A stretch of 64,000 nt of DNA from Ornithinimicrobium avium (GTDB lineage Bacteria > Actinomycetota > Actinomycetes > Actinomycetales > Dermatophilaceae). Every line of letters starts with the position of its first letter. The stretch's first letter is position 1. Positions 27,301 to 34,859 of this stretch are shown here, piece by piece. Both the position numbers and the translations under genes were made by a program. The notes below the pieces were generated by a model that worked only from the letters and a program-made list of their open reading frames with translations, did not search any database and was not told where the DNA came from. The stretch is taken from positions 2,728,001 to 2,792,000 of the forward strand of contig NZ_CP031229.1 in assembly GCF_003351765.1 (NCBI RefSeq), in the 5' to 3' direction.

Positions 27301-27984
27301 GCCCCGGAACGGATCGTCGTCCTCGGCGGTCCGACCGCCATCAGCGCGGGCGTCGAGGCCAGGCTGGCGGACTACGCCGGCACGGTCGAGCGCCTCGCCG
27401 GTAGCGACCGCTACGCCACCTCGGCCGCGGTCTCCGGCGAGTACCCGGTGGGTGTCAGCGTGGCCTTCCTGGCCAGCGGCCGGGCCTTCCCCGACGCCCT
27501 GTCCGCCTCCGCGGCGGCAGGCGTCGAGGACTCCCCGGTGCTGCTCACGCGTCCGGGTTCGATCCCGGCCGTGGTGGCCGCCGAGCTCGCCCGTCTCGAC
27601 CCGGACCGCATCGTGGTCCTGGGCGGGAGGACCGCGGTGAGCGATGCGGTGCTGCGGCAGGCTCGCGCCTACGCCACCGACGTGGTCCGGATCGGCGGTG
27701 ACGACCGGTACGAGACCTCCGCCAACGTGGCTGCCGAGTTCTTCACCACCCCCGTCGCCCACGCCGTGATGGCGTCGGGCTCCGGCTTCGCCGACGCCCT
27801 GGCGGCCGCCCCGGTGGCCGCGCAGAACACCAGCCCGGTGCTGCTGACGCGTCCGACGAGGATCCCGGCGGCGACCCTGGCGACGATGATCGACCTGCGG
27901 GTGCAGGCGCTGACCATCGCCGGCGGGTACAGCGCGGTGTCCCTGGCCGTCCAGGAGGAGCTGGAGTCGGTCGTCTACCCGTGA
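24328..27984 (+). CDS. Secreted subtilisin-family (S8) protease with PA insert and CWBR2 anchor
   Basis: 1,218 residues. A signal peptide (ends near ASADD), an I9-type propeptide (about 60-145), then the S8 catalytic domain with Asp in IIDTGIDIDHPDL (about 186), His in GHGTHVAGIVG (about 247) and Ser in GTSMASPHVAG (about 562). A PA domain with RGTCSFYEKA (about 411-500) is inserted between His and Ser. After it come beta-rich domains and three CWBR2 repeats (about 920-1218). It degrades proteins at the cell surface. GTG 24328 follows AAGGGAG by 8 nt; upstream in-frame codons give an implausible leader. Followed by a strong hairpin. Confidence 0.92.
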   Translation: MKSADRGGHARRALAGVATLAMTGAFLAPIAASADDISKFADGATAPELKIQDNVVTGVQTAPNSFFVQFASEPTSNGGSLSAIRAERSQFQADVADAGVDVEVRQEFGTLWNGVSVDVEEDELLELASSGVVEAIFPMEIIEAPTDVQTQTIDPELFSAITMTGADVVQSELGYDGTGIKVGIIDTGIDIDHPDLGGNGTPGSTAFPSERVAYGYDLVGDTYNSDPSDPAYQPNPMPDPNPDDCQGHGTHVAGIVGADGEVTGVAPGVTFGAYRVFGCEGSTEGDVMLHAMELALRDGMDVVNMSIGSAFSNWAQYPTAQASDALAREGVVVAASIGNSGDDGVYSAGAPGVGRDTIGVGSVDNIEFMASFFSDENGDPVPYVPATGSPAPPTEGTAPVVAVAEPGTPEALACGTDPFTDAQKAVIDGNWVLIQRGTCSFYEKARNGQLAGAAGVIIYNNVPGLINPTVEGDPPVTVPVIMITAADGEALVADALAEGSTTITWSAEQTSTPSPTGGLMSSFSSFGTAADLMYKPDVAAPGGQIYSTYPLEKGAHATLSGTSMASPHVAGAAALMLEADPGLSVPEVKTKMQNSAEQLPLNIAPAAGLEVVHLQGAGMIHVDKAILADVELEPSFLQLGQTSDAVTTTLTLTNTTDLTEVYTMSFEPALGTAGTASDWDYYYADADVSFSADQVSVPAGGSATVDVTVVGPYDAEEDIGFLYGGYVLATGTDSSVYSVPVGGASFDLQQVEVLTGAVQGETGPVELPVLGKLASCTMFLGVDCVDPEGDWNLAGAGTTYTMDEGDVPTVLMHLEQQSRAMDWEVFKARADGGKGASLGLVSEVDYLERTPGLTVRTWDGKVVDDNGARVRVPDGDYVIEITITRAQAWNDDRDAVTETWTSPAFGIAWAGTGLVDSPTVDRAMGPDRYATAAELAVENFDAGVETVYIGSGQAFPDALSGSALAGTEGSPVLLTRSGSLPAATRMALQTLAPERIVVLGGPTAISAGVEARLADYAGTVERLAGSDRYATSAAVSGEYPVGVSVAFLASGRAFPDALSASAAAGVEDSPVLLTRPGSIPAVVAAELARLDPDRIVVLGGRTAVSDAVLRQARAYATDVVRIGGDDRYETSANVAAEFFTTPVAHAVMASGSGFADALAAAPVAAQNTSPVLLTRPTRIPAATLATMIDLRVQALTIAGGYSAVSLAVQEELESVVYP
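27085..27981 (+). repeat. CWBR2 module (three repeats), copy 2
   Basis: Counterpart of the module in the multicopper oxidase. Each repeat ends with the RIVVLGG-type strand or TIAGGYS. The two copies are 4.4 kb apart in the same orientation and could recombine. Confidence 0.8.
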
Positions 27985-28024
27985 GGTCCCCGACCTCGCG
28001 GTGACGCCCACCGGTGAGAGACAC

Positions 28025-28060
28025 GAGGAGCCCTGCACCGTCACCGGTGCAGGGCTCCTC
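28025..28060. terminator. Bidirectional terminator hairpin
   Basis: Perfect 16-bp stem (28025-28040 with 28045-28060) with a 4-nt loop, between the convergent subtilase and DUF4097 genes. GC-rich with no clear T run. Confidence 0.8.
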
Positions 28061-28084
28061 GCCGTCTGCGCGCCCCGCCCCTCC

Positions 28085-28861
28085 TCAGTCCCCGGTGACG
28101 AGGACCGAGCCGAGGTCGCTCTCCACGCTGACGTGGTGCTCGGAGGTCGGTGAGGTCTCCACGCGCACGTCGGCCGGGTCCAGGCCCTGGGCCTTGAGGT
28201 CGTAGGCCACGCCGCCGGGCAGGGTCAGCGCGACGTCGCCGACGCTGGTCCGCAGGGTGACCCGGTCGGCCGGGGCGCCCAGGGTCGCGCTGACGTCCCC
28301 GACCGAGGTGCTCACCTCCAGGACCGCGGGCGACCCGGTGACCGCGATGTCGCCCACCGAGCTGTGCACGGCCAGGTCGCCGGTCAGGCCGTCGGCGTCG
28401 ACGTCGCCGACGGAGGTGCGTACGACCACCGTGACGTGCGAGGGCACCGCCACGTCCCAGTCTGCGTAGCACTGTCCCACGGCGAACTCCGGGCAGTCCA
28501 TCGTCACCGTCGTGATCCCGCCGGTGCTCTCCACCCGCGCAGCCGGCTCGCGGAAGGACCAGTGCTTGTCCGCGCTGATCCCCGTCCGTCCTCCCTCCGG
28601 CACTCCGCGCAGGTCCACGTCGCCCACGTCACCCACGATCCTCAGCTCCTGGGTGCCTGCGGGCAGGTCGAAGGACTGGACCTCGGCGTCGCGCACCATC
28701 TCCGGGACGGTGCTGACGGCGAGGCCGATCCCGAGCAGACCGACGAGGGCGGCACCGCCGATTCGCAGGCCTCGGTGCCGGGGGTCGTAGCGGGGGGCGC
28801 TCGTGGGACCCGGCGGCGGTGCCACCCGGTCCTGGGGCACGGTGGTGGTCGCCGGGGTCAT
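28085..28861 (-). CDS. DUF4097-like membrane-anchored beta-helix protein
   Basis: 258 residues. A Pro-rich cytoplasmic segment, one hydrophobic helix (about residues 34-55) and an extracytoplasmic repeat domain. TSVGDV or a close variant recurs about every 22 residues (at least four copies), which fits the right-handed beta-helix of DUF4097/putative adhesin proteins. ATG 28861 overlaps the stop of the NarL-type regulator (ATGA), so it is the last gene of a kinase-regulator-DUF4097 operon. Such proteins often accompany sensor systems; a signal-input or envelope-stress role is inference. Confidence 0.75.
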   Translation of the reverse strand: MTPATTTVPQDRVAPPPGPTSAPRYDPRHRGLRIGGAALVGLLGIGLAVSTVPEMVRDAEVQSFDLPAGTQELRIVGDVGDVDLRGVPEGGRTGISADKHWSFREPAARVESTGGITTVTMDCPEFAVGQCYADWDVAVPSHVTVVVRTSVGDVDADGLTGDLAVHSSVGDIAVTGSPAVLEVSTSVGDVSATLGAPADRVTLRTSVGDVALTLPGGVAYDLKAQGLDPADVRVETSPTSEHHVSVESDLGSVLVTGD

Positions 28862-29565
28862 CCCTCGGCCCCGTGCTCGAGCCACTGCAGGACGGCGAGC
28901 ACCCGACGGTGGTCGTCGCCGGTGGGGGCGAGGTCGAGCTTGGTGAAGATCGAGGAGACGTTCTTCTCCACGGCGCCCTCGCCGATGAACAGCTCGCGGG
29001 AGATCGCGCTGTTGGTGCGGCCCTGGGCCATCAGGCGCATCACGTCCTGCTCGCGCGGCGTGAGCCGGGACAGCGGGTCGGTGTGCCGGGCGCGGGACAT
29101 GAGCTGGGAGACGACCTCCGGGTCCAGCGCGGTGCCCCCGGCCGCGACCGTGCGGATGGCCTCGATGAACTCGCTGGTGTCGGCGACCCGGTCCTTGAGC
29201 AGGTAGCCGACGCCGCGGGGCCGACCGGCCAGCAGCTCGGTGGCGTAGGTCTCCTCGACGTACTGGCTGAGCACGACGACCGCCACGTCGGGCAGCTCCT
29301 GCCGGACGACGAGCGCGGCCTGGAGCCCCTCGGAGGTGAAGGTCGGCGGCATCCGCACGTCGACGACGACGATGTCCGGGCGGTGCTCGCGGACCGACAC
29401 CAGGAAGGTCTGCGCGTCCGGGCAGGCGTCGACGACCTCGAGCCCGGCGGCCTGGAGCAGGCGGACGAGACCGTCGCGCAGCAGCACGGAGTCCTCGGCG
29501 AGGATGACGCGCAGGCGGTCGGCGGACCCCTCGGCGGCCCGGTCGGTGCTGGGGATGGTGGTCAT
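28858..29565 (-). CDS. NarL/LuxR-family response regulator
   Basis: 235 residues. Receiver with AEDS acidic pair, phospho-acceptor Asp in IVVVDVRMPP and Lys in YLLKDRV; then a LuxR HTH with LTPREQDVMRLMAQGRTN and the recognition helix GEGAVEKNVSSIFTKL. ATG 29565 overlaps the kinase stop by 4 nt, and its own stop overlaps the DUF4097 start. Cognate partner of the upstream histidine kinase. Confidence 0.93.
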   Translation of the reverse strand: MTTIPSTDRAAEGSADRLRVILAEDSVLLRDGLVRLLQAAGLEVVDACPDAQTFLVSVREHRPDIVVVDVRMPPTFTSEGLQAALVVRQELPDVAVVVLSQYVEETYATELLAGRPRGVGYLLKDRVADTSEFIEAIRTVAAGGTALDPEVVSQLMSRARHTDPLSRLTPREQDVMRLMAQGRTNSAISRELFIGEGAVEKNVSSIFTKLDLAPTGDDHRRVLAVLQWLEHGAEG

Positions 29566-30955
29566 CGTGTCCTCCGGGGTCGCATGGGCAGGCTGATGGT
29601 GACGGTGGTGCCCTGGCCGGCGGGCGAGCGGACGTGCAGGTCGCCGTCCACCGACGTCACCCGCTGGCGCAGGCCGACCAGGCCGGAACCGTGGCCGACC
29701 GTGGCGCCCCCCCGCCCGTCGTCGGTGACGGCGACGGTCAGCCGGTCGCCCTCGGGGCGGGGACGACGTCGAGCCGGACGCCGACGTGCCGGGCCCCGGA
29801 GTGCTTGGCCGCGTTGGTCAGGCTCTCGGAGACGCAGAAGTAGGCGATGGCCTCCACGGTCGGGTCCGGCCGGCGGGCCAGGTGCGCCTCCACGGTGACG
29901 GGTATGGGGCTGCGCGCCGCGAGCGCGGACACGGCCGCGTCCAGCCCCCGGTCGGTGAGGATGGGCGGCACGATCCCGCGCGCCACCTGCCGCATCTCCA
30001 CGATCGCCTCCTTGCTCGAGGCGTGGGCCTCATCGATCAGGACGCGGGCACCCTCCGGGTCGCTGTCCATCGTGGAACGGGCCAGACCCAGGTTCATCGC
30101 GATGGCCACGAGCCGCTGCTGCGGCCCGTCGTGCAGGTCGCGCTCGATCCGGCGGCGCTCGGACTCGACCGAGTCGATGGTCTCCTCGCGCGAGGTGGTC
30201 AGGGTGGCGACCCGGCGGCTCATCTCCCGCAGCTGGCGCTGCGGGTCGTCGCCCAGCAGCCAGCGCGCCAGGGCGATGTCGACGCTGGTCATCCCGCGAC
30301 CCACCCACGGGACCACGAGGAGGGTGAGGAGGCCGACGACGGAGCCGAGCGCATACCCGGTCGGTCCGGAGACGACGACGAGACCGAGCACGCGGCTGCC
30401 CTCGTCCGGTGCCCCCAGCCCGACGAGCGGGAGCGCCAGCAGGGTGAGGCCCTGGACGAGGAGGAAGAGCACGACGGAGCCGGCGAGCAGCCCCCACAGG
30501 CCGTGCAGGGCCGCCCACCCGAAGGAGCGCAGCCGCGGCTCGTCCAGGCCGAGCGCGCGGCGCCAGGTGGGCGCCCGGCTGGGCAGCGGCGGGCCGACCT
30601 CGACGCCTGCGAAGACCAGGAGCATGCCGTGCTGCAGCCGGCTCAGGAGCCAGCCGCCCCACAACGCGGGGACGAGCAGGAGGATCCCGGTGCCGACGGC
30701 AGGCAGGGAGAAGAGACCGGCGACGCCCAGGACGACGACGACGACGGCGAGGAGGGCGGTGAACAGCCCCAGGACCAGGCCGGTCGCCGCCCACCAGCCC
30801 TCCCGCCAGCGGCGCAGCGCGACCTGGACCGGTCGGGCGGGGCCGGGGGCGGGCGCGGGCCAGGGCGAGCCGGCCCCCGCAGGGCCGGCCCCGGGGAGCG
30901 GCGGGGGCGAGGTGAGGTCGCCGGGTCCCCCGAGGGGCGCGCTGCGCACGGTCAT
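29562..30955 (-). pseudogene. NarL-type sensor histidine kinase, frameshifted in HATPase domain
   Basis: About 464 residues when corrected. The N-terminal half has four to six TM helices typical of DUF7134/HisKA_3 kinases; the HisKA_3 helix carries ERRRIERDLHDGPQQR with the phospho-acceptor His (about residue 268), then ESLTNAAKHSG of the HATPase domain. Reading breaks in the C run at 29754-29762 after RLDVVPAP: one extra C restores EGDRLTVAVTDDGRGG, GLVGLRQRV and a stop overlapping the regulator's ATG by 4 nt. The conserved coupling argues for a recent mutation or a sequencing error. ATG 30955 is preceded by TACGGT at 7 nt, so the mRNA may be leaderless. Confidence 0.8.
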
Positions 30956-30962
30956 GCCCCCA

Positions 30963-30968
30963 ACCGTA
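30963..30968 (-). promoter_or_regulatory. -10 element of kinase operon, probably leaderless
   Basis: TACGGT on the minus strand 7 nt before the kinase ATG; no ribosome-binding sequence. Confidence 0.4.
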
Positions 30969-31040
30969 GTGACGTGCCGGTGCCGGCCGCGAGGGTGCGC
31001 TCCACCGGACGGCAGGGGGGACAACCCCCTGCCGGACGTG

Positions 31041-31079
31041 GAAGGGCGCGCCGGGCCCGTGACAGCCGGCGCGCCCTTC
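31041..31079. repeat. Long inverted repeat in a divergent intergenic space
   Basis: 14-bp perfect stem (31041-31054 with 31066-31079) and an 11-nt loop. It looks like a terminator, but no gene ends here: both neighbours read away. The rest of the 405-nt gap (30956-31360) holds the 11-bp direct repeats and promoter listed next; I see no coding capacity. Confidence 0.6.
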
Positions 31080-31238
31080 GGCGCGGGCACGTCCTCCCCT
31101 CCGAGGTTGCCGGCGGGTGCAGGGGGTCCGCCGGCGACGACGTGCGCGCTCCCGACGAGTCGGGGCCGGAGGGTCCTGGGGTGAGTGATCCCCGCGGCCG
31201 GTCGGTGACGTCGTCGGTCAGGAACGACGTTAGCCCGG

Positions 31239-31282
31239 GTTCGGTCAAGACGGGGTATGCGTTCGGTCAGGACTTGGTCAAG
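31239..31282 (+). promoter_or_regulatory. Four 11-nt direct-repeat units upstream of deacetylase
   Basis: GTTCGGTCAAG (31239), ACGGGGTATGC (31250, degenerate), GTTCGGTCAGG (31261) and ACTTGGTCAAG (31272), each 11 nt. An extra GGTCAGGA lies at 31216. An 11-bp period is typical of PhoB/OmpR-type regulator sites, so this is probably an operator. Confidence 0.5.
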
Positions 31283-31348
31283 ATTGTTGCGGGGTCCGTG
31301 TCGGCCGACGTGTGATCTGAGTCACTGGCGCTCCCGTGGGGCAGGGGG

Positions 31349-31354
31349 TAGCGT
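31349..31354 (+). promoter_or_regulatory. -10 element of deacetylase gene, probably leaderless
   Basis: TAGCGT 6 nt before ATG 31361, without a ribosome-binding sequence. Confidence 0.4.
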
Positions 31355-31360
31355 CTGCCC

Positions 31361-33223
31361 ATGGGTATCGGTGGGGCAGGCGGGAAGAGCGGGACGCATC
31401 TGACGCGGGCGGGGGTGTGGGGCGCGCTCCTGGCGCTCGTGGCCACCAGCTTCCTCGGCCCCGCCGGCGCGGCCGAGGAGCAGCCGGACACGGTGGTGAG
31501 CGCCACCCACGGTGCGACCACCGACGGCACCGCCGACGCGACGGACATCGTCCCTTCGGGCCGCACGGGCGCGCCGATCATCAGGCTGGCGGGTGCCGAC
31601 CGCTACGCCTCGGCCGTCGCGATCTCCCGCGACCGCTACGCCGACCCGGCGCAGGCCTCGGTCGTCTACCTCGCCGACGGGGCCGAGTTCAGCGACGCGC
31701 TCACCGCGGGCACCCTTTCCGACGGACCGGTCCTGCTCGTGCGCTCGCACTGCCGCGCCGTGCCGACCACCGTCCTCCACGAGATCGACCGCATCGACCC
31801 TCAGCGGGTCGTCGCGCTGGGCGGCCCTGCGGCCGTCTGCGACGCGACGCTGGCGACCGCGTCCGGCGGGCGCTCCACCGACCGGATCGGCGGGGCCAAC
31901 CGCTACGAGACCGCGGCGCTGATCGCCCAGCGGCAGTTCCCCTCCGGCTCGGCCCGGGTCTACCTCACCCGCGGCGAGGTCTCGCCGGACGCCCTCGGCG
32001 GCGGCATGCTCAGCGACGGGCCGATCCTGCTGACCTCCCGCGACGGCGCCTCCGTGCCGGCCGCGACCGCGGCGGCCGTGCAGGCGATGGGCGCCACCCG
32101 GGTGGTCGCGCTCGGCGGCCCGGCCGCCGTGAGCGACGCCGTGCTGGCCGAGGCGGCCGACGGCCGGACGACGGGTCGTCTCGCGGGCCGGGACCGCTAC
32201 CGGACCGCGATCGCGATCGCGAAGCACGCCTACCCCAGCCGCACCTCGCGGGTGTACCTGGCCCGCGGTGACGGCCAGAACTTCGCCGACGCCGTGGCCT
32301 CCGGCATGATCGCCGACGGCCCCGTGCTGCTGACGCCCGGTCCGTGCGAGCCGGTGCGCGCGGCGACCGCCGCCTTCCTCAAGGAGCGCCACCCCACCCG
32401 GGTCGTCGCGCTCGGCGGCGAGGACGCCCTGTGCACCTCCTCGATGCGGGGAGCCTCCCTGGACGCGCGCCCGACGGTGGACTGCGACGTGACCAGGTGC
32501 GTCGCGCTGACCTTCGACGACGGCCCCGGCCGCTACACCGGCACCCTGCTCGACACGCTGGCGGACTACCGCGTGCCGGCGACGTTCTTCCAGGTCGGTC
32601 AGATGGTCGACGCCTACGGGGCCTACTCACGCCGCGCCTACCTCGAGGGCCACGAGGTGGCCAACCACACCTGGGACCACACCCAGCTGACGCTCCTGAC
32701 CAGGGCCCAGCAGCAGTGGGAGGTCGACGTCACCGACAACGAGCTCAACCAGCACGGGGTGCCTGACACGACGCTGCTCCGCCCGCCGTACGGGTCCTTC
32801 AACTCCCTCACCCGCCAGCTCGGCTTCCCGCTGGTCATCTGGGACGTGGACCCCCGGGACTGGGACAACTCCCCGTCCGCCGCCACGGTCCGCAGCAGGG
32901 TGATGTCGGCCGTGCGTCCCGGCTCGATCGTCCTCCAGCACGACATCCACCCCAACTCGGTCGACGCCGTCCCCCTCATCATCAGCGACCTGACGGCGCA
33001 GGGCTACACCCTGGTCACCGTCTCCGAGCTGGTGCCCGGTCTGCGCCCCGGCGACGTGGTCTACCGGCACGGCGACGTGCGCAGCGCCGGGACCGCCAGC
33101 AGCCCGGGCGACACCATCACGCTGCCCGACGGCACGGTGCTCGGACCGTTCCTCGACGAGGCCGGGGTGCCCGGCGTGGCGCCGTCGGTCCCGCTGCTGG
33201 AGCTGCTGGAGCAGCAGCGCTGA
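31361..33223 (+). CDS. Secreted polysaccharide deacetylase (NodB) with N-terminal CWBR2 repeats
   Basis: 620 residues. Signal peptide ending near PAGAAEE, three CWBR2 repeats (about 77-365), then a NodB domain: TFDDGP (about 384, metal Asp), HTWDH (about 435, metal His pair), RPPYG (about 473), DPRDW and LQHDIH. It should remove N-acetyl groups from peptidoglycan or another envelope glycan. Its repeats sit N-terminal and are more divergent than those of the oxidase and subtilase. The DNA ligase gene starts 17 nt after the stop. Confidence 0.92.
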   Translation: MGIGGAGGKSGTHLTRAGVWGALLALVATSFLGPAGAAEEQPDTVVSATHGATTDGTADATDIVPSGRTGAPIIRLAGADRYASAVAISRDRYADPAQASVVYLADGAEFSDALTAGTLSDGPVLLVRSHCRAVPTTVLHEIDRIDPQRVVALGGPAAVCDATLATASGGRSTDRIGGANRYETAALIAQRQFPSGSARVYLTRGEVSPDALGGGMLSDGPILLTSRDGASVPAATAAAVQAMGATRVVALGGPAAVSDAVLAEAADGRTTGRLAGRDRYRTAIAIAKHAYPSRTSRVYLARGDGQNFADAVASGMIADGPVLLTPGPCEPVRAATAAFLKERHPTRVVALGGEDALCTSSMRGASLDARPTVDCDVTRCVALTFDDGPGRYTGTLLDTLADYRVPATFFQVGQMVDAYGAYSRRAYLEGHEVANHTWDHTQLTLLTRAQQQWEVDVTDNELNQHGVPDTTLLRPPYGSFNSLTRQLGFPLVIWDVDPRDWDNSPSAATVRSRVMSAVRPGSIVLQHDIHPNSVDAVPLIISDLTAQGYTLVTVSELVPGLRPGDVVYRHGDVRSAGTASSPGDTITLPDGTVLGPFLDEAGVPGVAPSVPLLELLEQQR

Positions 33224-33240
33224 GCGAGCACCGAGGAGGT

Positions 33241-34785
33241 ATGCCGCTCGCCCGGGTCATCGAGACCTCCGCCCGGGTGGCGGCCACCCGCTCGCGGACC
33301 GCCAAGGTCGAGCTGCTGGCCGCGACGCTGGGCGAGGCAGCCCGGGTCGCGGAGCAGCCCGCGCGGCACGCGGCCGTCGTCGCCGACTACCTCGCCGGGA
33401 CGCTGCCGCAGCGCACGGTCGGCGTGGGCTGGCGGGGACTGCGCGACCTGCCCGCGCCGGCGGACCGGCCCTGCCTGGAGGTGCTCGACGTCGACGACGC
33501 CCTGTCCGCGCTCGGACGGCTCTCCGGGAGCGGCTCGCTGGCGGTCCGGGGCCGGATGGTGGGCGAGCTCTTCGGGGCAGCCACGGCTCAGGAGCAGCGC
33601 TGGCTGGTCGGTCTGCTCACCGGCGAGCTGCGCCAGGGCGCCTCAGAGGGCGTCCTGCTGCCGGCGATCGCCCGTGCCGCCGGGGTGCCCGAGACCCTCG
33701 TGCGCCGGGCGGTGATGCTGGCCGGCTTCCCCGGGCCGGTCGCCGCGGCCGCGCTGCTCGAGGGCGCGGACGCCCTGGACCGGCTCGGGCTGGAGGTCGG
33801 GCGGCCGCTGCGCCCGATGCTCGCCGGGTCCGAGCCGGACGTCGCTGCCGCGGTCGCCGCGGTCGGGGGCGGGGCCGAGGTCGCGGTCGACGCCAAGCTC
33901 GACGGCATCCGGCTCCAGGCGCACCTGGACCGGGCGGCCGACCCGCCGGTGCGGCTCTTCACCCGCAGCCTGGAGGAGATCACCGACCGGCTGCCCGAGG
34001 TCGTCGACGCCGTCCTTGCGCTCCCGGCCCGGGCCGCGGTCCTCGACGGCGAGGTGATCGCGCTGCGGCCGGACCGGCGGCCCGAGCCCTTCCAGGTCAC
34101 CGGCGCCCGGACCGCCAGCTCGGCCGACCCGCAGACGCTGGCGCGGACCACCCCGGTGGCGACCTACCTCTTCGACCTGCTGCACCTGGACGGCCAGGAC
34201 CTGCTGGACCGGCCCGCCGAGGAGCGCTGGGCGGCGCTGGACCGGCTCGCCCCCGACCTGACCGTCGAGCGGCTGCGGAGCGCCGACCCCGCGGCGGCCC
34301 AGGCCTTCTTCGAGGACGTCCTCGCTGCCGGGCACGAGGGCGTGGTCGTCAAGGATCCGCGCGCCCCCTACGCGGCCGGCCGGCGCGGCGCCGGCTGGGT
34401 CAAGGTCAAGCCCCGCCGCACGGCAGACCTCGTCGTGCTCGCCGTCGAGTGGGGCAGCGGCCGCCGGCAGGGGTGGCTGTCCAACATCCACCTCGGCGCG
34501 CGCGACCCCGGCTCCGGCGAGCTGGTCATGGTCGGCAAGACGTTCAAGGGGATGACCGACGCGGTCCTGGCCTGGCAGACCGAGCGCTTCCTCGCCCTGG
34601 AGACGCGGCGCGAGCAGCACGTCGTCCACGTCCGGCCCGAGCAGGTCGTGGAGATCGCCTACGACGGGGTGCAGACCTCGCGGCGCTACCCCGGGGGTAT
34701 GGCGCTGCGGTTCGCCCGGGTGCTGCGCTACCGGGACGACAAGGCACCGGGGGAGGCGGACACGCTGGCGGACCTGCGCTCCTGA
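33241..34785 (+). CDS. ATP-dependent DNA ligase
   Basis: 514-residue ligase of the archaeal/actinobacterial LigB type. The DNA-binding N-domain (1-200) includes GELRQGASEGVL. The nucleotidyl-transfer domain has Lys219 in DAKLDG (AMP acceptor), VLDGEVI, EGVVVKDP and GWVKVKP; the OB domain ends ALRFARVLRYRDDK. It joins nicks in DNA, accessory to the NAD-dependent ligase. ATG 33241 follows the GAGGAGGT directly, unusually tight spacing, but the family N-terminus starts here and no better start is near. A hairpin follows. Confidence 0.92.
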   Translation: MPLARVIETSARVAATRSRTAKVELLAATLGEAARVAEQPARHAAVVADYLAGTLPQRTVGVGWRGLRDLPAPADRPCLEVLDVDDALSALGRLSGSGSLAVRGRMVGELFGAATAQEQRWLVGLLTGELRQGASEGVLLPAIARAAGVPETLVRRAVMLAGFPGPVAAAALLEGADALDRLGLEVGRPLRPMLAGSEPDVAAAVAAVGGGAEVAVDAKLDGIRLQAHLDRAADPPVRLFTRSLEEITDRLPEVVDAVLALPARAAVLDGEVIALRPDRRPEPFQVTGARTASSADPQTLARTTPVATYLFDLLHLDGQDLLDRPAEERWAALDRLAPDLTVERLRSADPAAAQAFFEDVLAAGHEGVVVKDPRAPYAAGRRGAGWVKVKPRRTADLVVLAVEWGSGRRQGWLSNIHLGARDPGSGELVMVGKTFKGMTDAVLAWQTERFLALETRREQHVVHVRPEQVVEIAYDGVQTSRRYPGGMALRFARVLRYRDDKAPGEADTLADLRS

Positions 34786-34801
34786 GGTCCTGGACCGTCG
34801 C

Positions 34802-34830
34802 GGCCCCGCAGACCGGTGGTCTGCGGGGCC
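34802..34830. terminator. Bidirectional terminator hairpin
   Basis: 13-bp perfect stem (34802-34814 with 34818-34830) with a 3-nt loop, between convergent ligase and TRAP permease genes. Confidence 0.78.
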
Positions 34831-34859
34831 TCCTCACGGCGTGCTGCGGGCAGGCCGCG

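Noticed and set aside
31041..31079. Terminator of an unseen gene
   Set aside because: Both flanking genes are transcribed away from it and no ORF with coding character ends there, so I list it as an inverted repeat.
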